Below are positions 50,660 to 58,687 of a DNA stretch of 64,000 bases, piece after piece. The stretch's first letter is position 1. Every line of letters starts with the position of its first letter. The notes below the pieces were generated by a model that saw only the letters and a program-made list of their open reading frames with translations, ran no database searches and was not told where the DNA came from. Source of the DNA: Piscinibacter aquaticus (lineage in GTDB: Bacteria; Pseudomonadota; Gammaproteobacteria; Burkholderiales; Burkholderiaceae_C); assembly GCA_007994965.1 (NCBI GenBank), contig VOPW01000001.1:1302001-1366000 (forward strand). The letters run 5' to 3'. Both the position numbers and the translations under genes were made by a program.

Positions 50660-51008
50660 ACAGCCTTCCCGTGCCGCTGCAGACCGTGCTGCTGCTGGTG
50701 GCGTCGAACGTCTTCATGACCTTCGCCTGGTACGGCCACCTGAAGAACCTCGCCGACAAGCCCTGGTACACGGCGGCGCTGATCAGCTGGGGCATCGCGC
50801 TGTTCAGTACCTGCTGCAGGTGCCGGCCAACCGCATCGGCTTCGCCGGCGGCATCACGCTGGCGCAGCTGAAGATCATGCAGGAAGTGATCACGCTGGCC
50901 GTGTTCGTCCCGTTCGCGATGTTCTTCATGCACCAGCCCTTCAAGCTCGATTACGTGTGGGCCGGGCTGTGTCTCGTGGGGGCCGTCTACTTCATCTTCC
51001 GCAGCTGA
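50656..51008 (+). CDS. DUF486 (DMT-superfamily) small membrane protein, frameshifted
   Basis: About 117 residues with four hydrophobic helices: [56 protein letters not shown] and [16 protein letters not shown]. This is the size and layout of a half-transporter of the drug/metabolite superfamily (EmrE-like), acting as a dimer. The conserved [11 protein letters not shown] loop is reached through a frameshift near 50810. The start overlaps folK (ATGA). Substrate unknown; DUF486 genes are often located next to folate and pcnB genes in this order. Confidence 0.85.
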
Positions 51009-51064
51009 CCGACCCGCTACACTCCCGGCGTTTCGGGCGTGTGACAACCATGAAGGGGTGAGGG

Positions 51065-51712
51065 ATGCTGTTCGGCAAGCTGCTGCCGCGGGAAGGCAAT
51101 TTCTTCGAGCTGTTCAACCAGCACGGCACGCACATCGTCGAGGGCGCCCGCGCGTTCATGCTGATGATCCAGAACTACGCCGATCTGGACCAGCGCGAGA
51201 AGTACGCCAACGACGTGGTCAACGCAGAGCGCAGCGCCGACCGTGTCACGGCCGAAGTGAACCGGCTGCTGCACAAGACCTTCATCACGCCGATCGACCG
51301 CGAGCAGATCCACGGCCTGATCAACGCGATGGACGACATCCTCGACCTGCTGCAGGACGCCACCGAGACGATGCAGCTGTACGACGTGCGCGCGATGACA
51401 GACGAGGTGCTTCGCCTGGGCGATCTCTCGGCCAAGTGCTGCGAGCGTGTGCAGCACGCCGTCTCGCTGCTGGCGAAGATCAGCCAGCCGGCCACCGCCG
51501 AGGCGGCGATCAAGACCTGCGAGGAGATCGACAAGCTCGAAAGCGACGCCGACCGCGTGATGCGCGCGGCGATGTCCAAGCTCTTCCGCGAAGAGACCGA
51601 CGTGCGCGAGCTGATCAAGCTGAAGGCGATCTACGAGCAGCTCGAATCGATCTCCGACCGCTGCGAGGACGTGGCCAACCTGATCGAGGGCATCGTCCTC
51701 GAGAACTCCTGA
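51065..51712 (+). CDS. DUF47 (PhoU-like) protein
   Basis: Intact, 215 residues. Helical bundle of the DUF47 family: FFELFNQHGTHIVEGARAF, VVNAERSADRVTAEVNRLL with the repeated E-x3-D metal-binding pattern, THKTFITPIDREQI-like HKTFITPIDREQIHGLINAMD, and the second EIDKLESDADRVMRAAMSKLF. Ends EDVANLIEGIVLENS. It lies 24 bases upstream of a Pit transporter; this DUF47-pit pair is widespread and the DUF47 protein is thought to regulate the transporter in the way PhoU does for Pst. A weak promoter may lie in the 56-base gap after DUF486. Confidence 0.92.
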   Translation: MLFGKLLPREGNFFELFNQHGTHIVEGARAFMLMIQNYADLDQREKYANDVVNAERSADRVTAEVNRLLHKTFITPIDREQIHGLINAMDDILDLLQDATETMQLYDVRAMTDEVLRLGDLSAKCCERVQHAVSLLAKISQPATAEAAIKTCEEIDKLESDADRVMRAAMSKLFREETDVRELIKLKAIYEQLESISDRCEDVANLIEGIVLENS

Positions 51713-51736
51713 CCCGTCGCGTCGCGGGCCGTTGCC

Positions 51737-52750
51737 ATGGAAAGCATCCAGGTCGCCTTCTGGGTCGTTGCGCTGCTGGTCGTGCTGGCGGTGGCGTTCG
51801 ACTTCATGAACGGGTTCCACGACGCCGCGAACTCGATCGCCACCGTCGTCTCCACCGGCGTGCTCAAGCCGCAGCAGGCGGTGCTGTTCGCCGCCTTCTT
51901 CAACGTCATCGCGATCTTCATCTTCCAGCTGAAGGTCGCGGCCACGGTGGGCAAGGGCATCGTCGTGCCGGGCGTGGTCGATCACCACGTGGTGTTCGGC
52001 GCGCTGATCGGAGCGATCTTCTGGAACATCGTCACCTGGTGGTACGGCATTCCTTCCAGCTCGTCGCATGCGCTGATCGGCGGCATCGTCGGCGCAGTGA
52101 TCGCCAAGGCGGGCGCCGGCTCGCTGGTGGCCGGCGGCGTGCTGAAGACGCTGGCCTTCATCTTCGTCTCGCCGATGCTCGGCTTCCTGCTCGGCTCGCT
52201 GCTGATGGTGGCGGTGGCTCACCTGTTCAGGCGCGTGCCGCCCCTGCGCGTGGACAACTGGTTCCGGCGATTGCAACTGGTGTCTGCGGGTCTGTACAGC
52301 CTCGGGCACGGCGGCAACGATGCTCAGAAGACCATCGGCATCATCTGGATGCTGCTGATCGCCACCGGCTACTCCTCGGCCAGTGACGCACTGCCGCCGA
52401 GCTGGGTGATCTGGACCTGCTACATCGCCATCGGCCTGGGCACGATGTTCGGCGGCTGGCGCATCGTCAAGACGATGGGCCAGAAGATCACCAAGCTGCG
52501 TCCGGTGGGCGGGTTCTGCGCCGAGACGGGCGGCGCGCTGACGCTGTTCCTCGCGACGTCGCTGGGGATCCCGGTGTCGACCACGCACACCATCACCGGC
52601 GCGATCGTCGGCGTGGGTTCGGTGCGCCGCGCTTCGGCCGTGCGCTGGGGCATCGCCGGCAACATCGTCTGGGCATGGATCTTCACGATCCCGGCGTCGG
52701 CCTTCGTGGCCGGTGTCTTCTACTGGGTGAGCATGGCGCTGTTCGAGTGA
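51737..52750 (+). CDS. Low-affinity inorganic phosphate transporter (Pit family)
   Basis: Inner-membrane symporter of metal-phosphate complexes, intact, 337 residues, about ten helices. Internal duplication signatures: GFHDAANSIATVVSTG in the first half and GHGGNDAQKTIGIIW in the second, with GIPSSSSHALIGGIVGA and GIPVSTTHTITGAIVG as the paired re-entrant motifs. Shorter than E. coli PitA (about 500) because the central cytosolic loop is absent, a common bacterial form. It follows the DUF47 gene by 24 bases; both probably share one transcript. Converges on the TM2 gene. Confidence 0.94.
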   Translation: MESIQVAFWVVALLVVLAVAFDFMNGFHDAANSIATVVSTGVLKPQQAVLFAAFFNVIAIFIFQLKVAATVGKGIVVPGVVDHHVVFGALIGAIFWNIVTWWYGIPSSSSHALIGGIVGAVIAKAGAGSLVAGGVLKTLAFIFVSPMLGFLLGSLLMVAVAHLFRRVPPLRVDNWFRRLQLVSAGLYSLGHGGNDAQKTIGIIWMLLIATGYSSASDALPPSWVIWTCYIAIGLGTMFGGWRIVKTMGQKITKLRPVGGFCAETGGALTLFLATSLGIPVSTTHTITGAIVGVGSVRRASAVRWGIAGNIVWAWIFTIPASAFVAGVFYWVSMALFE

Positions 52751-52760
52751 GCGCCCCGGC

Positions 52761-53212
52761 TCACTGGCTCAGCTTGCGGCCTTCTTCCACCTGCCACTCG
52801 AAGTAGCGCTGGCCGCTGAAGGCCACGGTGGCCATCAGCGACGCCGCGCCGAGCATCAACGCGACGATCACGCCGATCACCGGCCCCCAGCGGGTGGCCT
52901 GCACCGGCCGGCCCGGGTTGTGGCGGGCGTCCCACTTCTCGTCGGGCGTCAGGCCGTAGACGATGGCGGCCAGCATCGAGGCGGCCAGCACGGCGCCGAG
53001 CAGCGGATCAGTGCCCAGGCCAGCCTGTCGTCCTGGCCGAATTCGTTCATGCGCTGCACGCCGTAGAGCCCGGCCAGCGCCGGCGGCGCATGCAGCCAGC
53101 CCCAGACATCGCCGAAGCCCTTCAGGTAGAAGCGGTGCAGGCCGAGGCTGCCGCCGATCACGGCGATCCAGGTGGCCAGCGTCTTCGACTTGTAGTGGGC
53201 AGGTGCGCTCAT
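52761..53212 (-). CDS. TM2-domain membrane protein, frameshifted
   Basis: About 150 residues. The N-terminal segment KTLATWIAVIGGSLGLHRFYL with GLHRFYLKGFGD is the TM2 signature (G-x-x-G-x-H-R-F-Y-x-G). The rest has two more hydrophobic stretches: DPLLGAVLAASMLAAIVYGL after a frameshift near 53010, and IGVIVALMLGAASLMATVAF, ending EEGRKLSQ. TM2 proteins are small membrane proteins with no defined biochemical role. Start overlaps the GNAT stop (TGATG). Confidence 0.82.
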
Positions 53213-53751
53213 CAGCGGTCCACCGGCTCGTTGCTGTCACCGGTGCCGAGCGACTTCTGCATCAGCACGACGTCGAGCCAGCGGCCGAATTTCCATCCCG
53301 CCGAGCGCAGCGGGCCGGTGTGCTCGAAACCGAGCGCGCGATGCACGCCGATCGAGCCGGCGTTGGCCGAGTCGCCGATCACGGCCAGCATCTGGCGTGC
53401 GCCGGCGGCCTCGCAGCGGGCCACGAGCTCGGCCAGCAGCAGCCGGCCGATGCCCTGGCCGCGTGCGGTTTCCGCGAGGTAGATCGAATCCTCGAGGCAG
53501 AAGCGGTAGGCGCGGCGCGGACGGAAGTGGTTGGCGTAGGCGTAGCCCAGCACCTGGCCGCCGCGCTCGGCCACCAGCCAGGGCAGGCCCTTGCCAAGCA
53601 CGTCGTCGCGGCGGCGCGTCATCTCGGCAAGGTCAGGGGCCTCCAGCTCGAAAGTGCCGGTGCCGTGGTCGACGTTCCAGGCATAGATGGCGGTGATGGC
53701 GGGCAGGTCGTCGGCGGTGCTCGGCCGGATCGTCAGCGGGGCGGTGGTCAT
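53212..53751 (-). CDS. GNAT acetyltransferase, phosphinothricin/methionine-sulfoximine type
   Basis: Intact, 179 residues. It starts MTTAPLTIRPSTADDLPAIT and shows the Pat/MnaT-type landmarks IYAWNVDHGTGTFELEAP, LPWLVAERGGQVLGYAYANHF, RPRRAYRFCLEDSIYL, and the acetyl-CoA loop ARGQGIGRLLLAELV. Enzymes of this type acetylate glutamate-analogue compounds (methionine sulfoximine, phosphinothricin) or small amino acids; the natural substrate is undetermined. It is transcribed toward the TM2 gene with a one-base overlap and is divergent from rpsP. Confidence 0.88.
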   Translation of the reverse strand: MTTAPLTIRPSTADDLPAITAIYAWNVDHGTGTFELEAPDLAEMTRRRDDVLGKGLPWLVAERGGQVLGYAYANHFRPRRAYRFCLEDSIYLAETARGQGIGRLLLAELVARCEAAGARQMLAVIGDSANAGSIGVHRALGFEHTGPLRSAGWKFGRWLDVVLMQKSLGTGDSNEPVDR

Positions 53752-53780
53752 CGAATGGGCTATTGTTCTGCGCAGCCCTC

Positions 53781-53786
53781 TATAAT
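53781..53786 (+). promoter_or_regulatory. -10 element of the rpsP-rimM-trmD operon promoter
   Basis: A perfect TATAAT lies 127 bases upstream of the rpsP ATG, giving an untranslated leader of about 120 bases. TTGTTC occurs at 53763-53768 but the spacing (12 bases) is too short, so the -35 is unclear. The long leader may hold regulatory structure, though I see no known element in it. Confidence 0.55.
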
Positions 53787-53912
53787 GCCGGGTTTCGCTG
53801 CTGGTCGGTCGGGTGACTGGCGTATCTACGGCGGCGAAGAACCGAACCCGATCCGTAGGCTCCAGCCGTGTCCCTGGCGCAGACGATCACCCCAGATTCA
53901 AGGAATTCAGTC

Positions 53913-54168
53913 ATGGTCGTGATCCGACTCGCACGTGGCGGCGCCAAGAAGCGCCCGTTCTTCAACATCGTCGTCGCCGACTCGCGCAACCGCCGCGACG
54001 GCCGCTTCATCGAGCGCGTGGGCTTCTACAACCCGGTGGCCTCCGGCGCCGAGCAGCCGCTGCGCGTGGCCTTCGACCGCGTCGAGCACTGGACGAAGAA
54101 CGGCGCGCAGCTGTCGCCCACCGTCGCTCGCCCGGGTCGGCGAGGCCAAGAAGGCCACCGCCGCCTGA
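53913..54168 (+). CDS. rpsP: 30S ribosomal protein S16
   Basis: About 84 residues. It begins [20 protein letters not shown] and continues [21 protein letters not shown], the S16 core, with [21 protein letters not shown] frameshift near 54130 (an extra G in CCCGGGTC) gives the family end [10 protein letters not shown] and the stop 54166-54168. First gene of the classical rpsP-rimM-trmD-rplS operon, so essential and not expected to be inactive; the break is best read as a sequencing error. Confidence 0.96.
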
Positions 54169-54200
54169 ACGCGCGTGCCTGAACGAGCGCGGCAGCGGCC

Positions 54201-54788
54201 GTGGTGAACAGCCCGTCTTCCGCTGCCGAGCCGGCCTGGCCCGACGATGCCGTCGAGGTCGGGCGCATTACCGGCGCCTGGGGCGTGAAAGGCTGGTTCA
54301 AGGTCCAGCCTTTTGCGAGCGACCCGCAGGCGCTGTTTTCTTCGAAGCGCTGGTTTCTCAAAGCTGCCGATGATCTCCGGCCGGCTCGCCCGGGAAGCGC
54401 GGCGCTCCCACTTCTGCTGAAGATCGCCGAGGCCAAGGAGCACGGCGATGGCGTCGTCGCCCGTGCCCACGAAGTGGACGATCGCAACGCCTCCGAAGCC
54501 TTGCGCGGCGCGCGCATCTTCATCGCTCGATCGAGCTTTCCGACCGCCGGCCCCGACGAGTTCTACTGGGTCGACCTTATCGGCCTGTCGGTGGTGAACC
54601 GGGAAGAGCAGTCGCTCGGTACCGTGGTCGGGCTGCTGGACACCGGCGCGCACAGCGTGATGAGGGTGATGCCCGATGGCGGCAAGAGCGAAGCCAACGA
54701 GCGGCTGATTCCATTCGTGGCGCAATACGTCGATGACGTCGACCTCCCGGCCCGGCGCATCCGCGTCGACTGGGGACTCGACTACTGA
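54201..54788 (+). CDS. rimM: Ribosome maturation factor RimM
   Basis: Binds S19 and helps mature the 30S head. Intact, 195 residues, GTG start at 54201. The N-terminal RimM domain has [21 protein letters not shown] (the canonical G-R-I-x-x-x-x-G-x-x-G), and the PRC-barrel domain has [37 protein letters not shown] and [19 protein letters not shown]. It follows rpsP by 32 bases and precedes trmD by 12 bases. The ~15-residue N-terminal extension ([14 protein letters not shown]) is unconserved and might start later. Confidence 0.94.
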   Translation: MVNSPSSAAEPAWPDDAVEVGRITGAWGVKGWFKVQPFASDPQALFSSKRWFLKAADDLRPARPGSAALPLLLKIAEAKEHGDGVVARAHEVDDRNASEALRGARIFIARSSFPTAGPDEFYWVDLIGLSVVNREEQSLGTVVGLLDTGAHSVMRVMPDGGKSEANERLIPFVAQYVDDVDLPARRIRVDWGLDY

Positions 54789-54800
54789 CGGGAGCGCGCG

Positions 54801-55549
54801 ATGCGCTTCGACGTCGTCACCCTGTTTCCCGAACTGTTCGGCCAGCATCTCGAAACCGGCGTCACGCGCCGAGCGTTCGAGTCCGGCGAGTCCAGGTGCG
54901 GCTGTGGCCGCTGCGCGATTTCGCCGAGGACAACTACCGCCGCGTGGATGACCGCCCCTATGGCGGTGGCCCTGGCATGGTGATGCTGGCCGAGCCGCTG
55001 GAGCGGGCGCTGGCTGCCGCGAAGGCCGGGCGGCCGGACGCCGCGCCGGTGGTTCATTTCACGCCGACGGGCCGGCGCATCGACCAGCCGTGGTGCAGCA
55101 ATTCGCCGCCGGGCCGGGTGCCATCCTGCTGTGCGGCCGCTACGAGGGCATCGACCAGCGCGTGCTCGATCGCCACGTCGACATCGAACTGAGCCTGGGC
55201 GACTTCGTGCTCTCCGGCGGCGAACTGCCGGCGCTGGCGCTGCTCGATGCCGTGGCGCGGCTGCAGGAGGGCGTGCTCGGCGACGCCCGCTCGCACGAGC
55301 AGGACAGTTTCTCCGACGGCCTGCTCGATTGCCCCCACTACAGCCGGCCCGAGGTGCTGGGCGAGGGCGCCGACGCGCGACCCGTGCCGCCGGTGCTGTT
55401 GTCGGGCCACCATGCCGACATCGCCCGCTGGCGGCGCGAGCAGTCGCTCGCGCTCACCGCCCGGCGCCGGCCCGATCTGATCGCCGCGGCGCGGGCTGCC
55501 GGAAAGCTCACGGCCGCCGACGAGAAGTACCGCTTCCCTCGGGCTATAA
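54801..55549 (+). CDS. trmD: tRNA (guanine-37-N1)-methyltransferase
   Basis: Methylates G37 of tRNAs reading CNN codons, preventing frameshifts in translation. [20 protein letters not shown] is the conserved start. SPOUT features: [16 protein letters not shown], the SAM knot in [13 protein letters not shown] and [21 protein letters not shown], and [13 protein letters not shown]. Frameshifts: near 54893 (one G missing, giving [11 protein letters not shown]), near 55090 (one G missing, giving RRIDQAVVQQF) and near 55532. The last restores the family C-terminus SLGL with TAA at 55547-55549, which lies inside a TATAAT box. About 250 residues. Confidence 0.94.
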
Positions 55550-55550
55550 T
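55545..55550 (+). promoter_or_regulatory. -10 element within the trmD stop codon, probable rplS promoter
   Basis: TATAAT at 55545-55550 contains the trmD TAA stop (55547-55549). It is 89 bases upstream of the rplS GTG and would allow separate transcription of rplS, whose product is needed in larger amounts than TrmD. No clear -35 (CGAGAAGTAC lies in the interval). Similar internal promoters exist in other rpsP-trmD operons; inferred. Confidence 0.45.
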
Positions 55551-55638
55551 CACAGGCTTTTCGATCCTCTGCCGGGCATGGCGGCTCCAAGAAGCTGCCG
55601 ACTTCCACAACACCCCGCGCACGATCACGGAGAACCCT

Positions 55639-55991
55639 GTGGACCTGATCCAGACCCTCGAGCGGGAAGAAATCACCCGTCTCAACAAGACCATCCCCGA
55701 GTTCGCCCCGGCGACACGGTCATCGTCAACGTCAACGTCGTCGAAGGCACGCGCAAGCGCGTTCAGGCCTACGAAGGCGTGGTGATCGCCAAGCGCAACC
55801 GCGGCCTGAACAGCAGCTTCATCGTGCGCAAGATCTCCAGCGGCGAAGGCGTGGAGCGCACGTTCCAGCTGTACAGCCCGCTGATCGCCTCGATCGAGGT
55901 CAAGCGCCGCGGCGACGTGCGCCGCGCCAAGCTGTACTACCTGCGCCAGCGTTCGGGCAAGTCGGCCCGCATCAAGGAGAAGCTGGCCTGA
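55639..55991 (+). CDS. rplS: 50S ribosomal protein L19
   Basis: Located at the 30S/50S interface. About 117 residues, GTG start at 55639 ([20 protein letters not shown]). The frame breaks near 55708, where GCCCCGGC has lost one C; corrected it reads [20 protein letters not shown]. The rest is open: [56 protein letters not shown]. The C-terminus is [10 protein letters not shown]. Last gene of the operon, followed by a strong terminator. Confidence 0.96.
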
Positions 55992-56016
55992 TCCCTTCCG
56001 GGATCGCCTGCACACG

Positions 56017-56039
56017 AAGCCGCCCCCGGGGCGGCTTTG
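56017..56039 (+). terminator. Rho-independent terminator of the rpsP-rimM-trmD-rplS operon
   Basis: AAGCCGCCCC and GGGGCGGCTT form a 10-base GC-rich stem around a single C (56017-56037, a 3-5 base loop in practice), followed by TTTGTCGTT. It starts 25 bases after the rplS stop. A smaller inverted repeat (ATCCCTTCCGGGAT) lies between. Confidence 0.85.
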
Positions 56040-56056
56040 TCGTTGAAGCGCCCAAC

Positions 56057-56752
56057 ATGAGCCGACGCCCCATCCTCGACCCGCATGCCGTGCCGGTGGT
56101 TGCCACCGATGCGCAGCTGCCGGCCGTGCCGGCCGAGCGCCTGCTGCCGGCGGCGCTGCGCGAGCGCTTCGCGCAGTCCGAGCACGGCGAGCCCGAACTG
56201 CACGGCGATGGCGGCCTCTTCGGCGGCCGCGAGCCGGCTGCCGCCTCGGTGCTGGTGCCGCTGGTGGCTCACCGCGACGGCGTGACGGTGCTGCTCACGC
56301 GCCGCACCGACCACCTGCGCGATCACGCCGGCCAGATCAGCTTTCCGGGCGGCCGAGCCGAGGAGATCGATGCCGACGCGGTGCACACCGCGCTGCGCGA
56401 GGCGGAAGAGGAGGTCGGCCTGTCGCCCGAGCACCTGGAGGTGATCGGCAGCCTGCCCGTCTACGTCACGGTCACGGGCTTTCACGTGACGCCGGTGGTG
56501 GCCCTCGTGCGGCCCGGCTTCACGCTGGCGATCGACAGCTTCGAGGTGGCCGAGGCCTTCGAAGTGCCGCTCGCCTTCCTGATGAATCCGGCGAACCACC
56601 GGCATCACGAGTTCGAGTTCGGCGGCGAGCGCCGTCGCTTCCTGTCCATGCCCTGGCAGGGCGTCGACGCCGCCGGGCAGCCGCGGGAGTATTTCATCTG
56701 GGGTGCGACGGCCGCGATGCTGCGCAACCTCTACGCCTTCCTGGTGCGATGA
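56057..56752 (+). CDS. NUDIX hydrolase, CoA-pyrophosphatase type (NudL-like)
   Basis: Intact, 231 residues. The Nudix box is visible as SFPGGRAEEIDADAVHTALR followed by EAEEEVGL (G-x5-E-x7-R-E-x2-E-E-x-G pattern), preceded by LLTRRTDHLRDHAGQI, the UPF0035 signature of coenzyme A pyrophosphatases. The C-terminal part has GFHVTPVVALVRPGF and YFIWGATAAMLRNLY. It follows rplS through a terminator, as in many betaproteobacteria. Likely role: removal of CoA or nucleotide-type pyrophosphates; the substrate is inferred from the family. Confidence 0.9.
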   Translation: MSRRPILDPHAVPVVATDAQLPAVPAERLLPAALRERFAQSEHGEPELHGDGGLFGGREPAAASVLVPLVAHRDGVTVLLTRRTDHLRDHAGQISFPGGRAEEIDADAVHTALREAEEEVGLSPEHLEVIGSLPVYVTVTGFHVTPVVALVRPGFTLAIDSFEVAEAFEVPLAFLMNPANHRHHEFEFGGERRRFLSMPWQGVDAAGQPREYFIWGATAAMLRNLYAFLVR

Positions 56753-56777
56753 CGGCCCGCCGCTATCATCGAGCGGC

Positions 56778-57767
56778 ATGAGCTTCTTCGCCGTCCTGTT
56801 CGCCCTGCTGCTCGAACAGCTCAAGCCGCTGCCGCGCGACAACGTCGTCCATGACACGCTGACTGGCTGGATGCGCTGGACTGGCCGCAACTTCGACGCC
56901 GGCCGCGATCATCACGCCTGGGTGGTGTGGTGCGTGACGGTGCTGGTGCCCGCGCTGCTGGTGGCCGGCGTGCACATGGCCATCTCGCACTTCAGCCTGC
57001 TGCTGGCGCTGGCCTTCGACGTGGCGGTGCTCTACCTCACGCTGGGCTTCCGCCAGTTCAGCCACTACTTCACCGACATCCGCGATGCGCTCGACCGCGG
57101 CGACGAAGACGAAGCGCGCCGCCTGCTGGCGCAATGGCGCCACCTCGATGCCAGCGAGCTGCCGCGCACCGAGCTGTTGCGCCACGTGATCGAACACTCG
57201 CTGCTGGCCGCGCACCGCCATGTATTCGGCGTGTTCTTCTGGTTCGTGCTGCTGTCGGCGCTGGGCCTCGGGCCGGCCGGCGCGGTGCTGTATCGCATGG
57301 CCGAACTGGCCAGCCGCTACTGGGCCTTCAAGAGCCGCACCGTCGGCGCGCCGGTCAACGAGCGGCTGATGCAGCGCTCGCAGTGGCTGTTCGGCCTGAT
57401 CGACCACGTGCCGGCGCGGCTGACCGCCTTCGGCTTCGCGGTGGTCGGCAACTTCGAGGAAGCCATCACCTGCTGGCGGCGCGACGCCGGCCTGTGGAAG
57501 CACGAGAACGAAGGCATCATCCTCGCCGCCGCAGCAGGGGCGGTCGGCGTTCAGCTCGGCGGCAGTGCGGCCCCGGGCGTCACGCCCGACCGCTCCAAGA
57601 CCTTCGAGGCCGGCGTGCTGCCGGAGGCCGCCGGCGCCGAAGGCTCGACCACCGGCGTCCCGCCCGTGCCGGGCCACCTGCGCAGCATCGTCGGCCTGGT
57701 ATGGCGCTCGGTGGTGCTGTGGATGCTGCTGGTGGCCTTGCTGACGCTGGCCAACTTGATCGGCTGA
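56778..57767 (+). CDS. CobD/CbiB-family membrane protein
   Basis: Intact, 329 residues from ATG 56778 (MSFFAVLFALLLEQLKPLPR). Four to five helices: VVWCVTVLVPALLVAGVHM, FSLLLALAFDVAVLYLTLGF, VFGVFFWFVLLSALGLGP and the C-terminal SVVLWMLLVALLTLANLIG. It is related to adenosylcobinamide-phosphate synthase, but no other cobalamin gene is in the window, and in betaproteobacteria this version near rplS and the Nudix gene is a stand-alone paralogue of unknown role. YRMAELASRYWAFK and VPARLTAFGFAVVGNFEEAI are the conserved cores. Converges on rsgA. Confidence 0.85.
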   Translation: MSFFAVLFALLLEQLKPLPRDNVVHDTLTGWMRWTGRNFDAGRDHHAWVVWCVTVLVPALLVAGVHMAISHFSLLLALAFDVAVLYLTLGFRQFSHYFTDIRDALDRGDEDEARRLLAQWRHLDASELPRTELLRHVIEHSLLAAHRHVFGVFFWFVLLSALGLGPAGAVLYRMAELASRYWAFKSRTVGAPVNERLMQRSQWLFGLIDHVPARLTAFGFAVVGNFEEAITCWRRDAGLWKHENEGIILAAAAGAVGVQLGGSAAPGVTPDRSKTFEAGVLPEAAGAEGSTTGVPPVPGHLRSIVGLVWRSVVLWMLLVALLTLANLIG

Positions 57768-57779
57768 ACGCCGACCCGC

Positions 57780-58687
57780 TCAGTAGCGGGACCGGGTCAG
57801 CTCGTCACGGATCTCGCAGTAGATGCGGTGCCGCGAGGCACTGATCTCTCCACGCTTCACCGCCGCCAGCACGCCGCAGCCCGGCTCCTGCACGTGGGTG
57901 CAGTTGTAGAAGCGGCAGTGGGTGGACGGCTCTCGGAAGTCCGCCATCAGCCGCGGCAGTTCGGCCGCCTCCCACGGCGCAGGCCGAATTCCTGGAAGCC
58001 GGGCGAGTCGATCAGCGCCGCGCCTCGCTGCGCATCGAGCCAGTACCACTGCGTGGTCGTCGTCGTGTGGCGACCGGAGTTGAGCGATTGCGAGATCTCG
58101 CCGACCTGCGCGCCGGCATCGGGCACCAGCAGGTTGATGAGCGTGCTCTTGCCGGTGCCGCTGGGGCCGAGCACCAGCGTCGAGCGCTGCGCCAGCAGCG
58201 GCATCAGCTGTGCGCGGCTGGCCTCGGGCCGGGCCTTCAGCGCCATCTCGTGCACCGCGATGCCCATGGCCGCATAAGGCGCGAGCCGCGCGCGCGCTGC
58301 GTCGATCGCCGGCAGGTCGGCCTTGTTGAGCACGATGCTCGCCGGGATGCCGGCCGCCTCGGCGGCGATCAGCGCGCGAGCGAGCTGCGATTCGCTGAAG
58401 ACCGGCTCGGCGGCCACCAGCACCAGCAGCTGGTCGATGTTGGCGGCAAAGGACTTGGTCTTCCACTCGTCCTGCCGGTGCATCAGGTTGCGCCGCGGCT
58501 CCACCGCCTCGATCACGCCTTCGCCCTCGGAGGTGGGCATCCAGCGCACGCGGTCGCCGACGACGCACTCGCTCTTCTTGCCGCGCGAGCTGCAATGCAG
58601 CCGCTTTCCTTCCGGCGTCTCGACGATGTAGTGCCGGCCGTGGCCGGTGACCACCAGCCCCAGGTCGAGCTCGGCGCCGCGGCTCAA
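57780..58687 (-). CDS. rsgA: Small-ribosomal-subunit biogenesis GTPase RsgA
   Basis: Late 30S maturation factor, about 302 residues. TTG start at 58687 (MSRGAELDLGLVVTGHGRHY), overlapping the M48 stop by four bases. OB-fold N-terminus (CSSRGKKSECVVGDRVRWMP), circularly permuted GTPase with G4 NKAD in ASIVLNKADLPA, P-loop LVLGPSGTGKSTLINLL, and G3 DSPGFQEFGL. The zinc domain has Cys/His in HCRFYNCTHVQEPGCGVLAA. One frameshift near 57975 just after GFQEFGLR. The order orn/M48/rsgA is conserved in Burkholderiales. Confidence 0.94.

Noticed and set aside
53763-53786. TTGTTC at 53763 as the -35 box of the rpsP promoter
   Set aside because: The spacing to TATAAT is 12 bases, too short for a sigma-70 promoter. 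Only the -10 box is annotated.
56778-57767. Evidence for a cobalamin biosynthesis locus from the CobD/CbiB-like gene
   Set aside because: No other cob or cbi gene is nearby, and this paralogue next to rplS and the Nudix gene is common in the order without such a locus.
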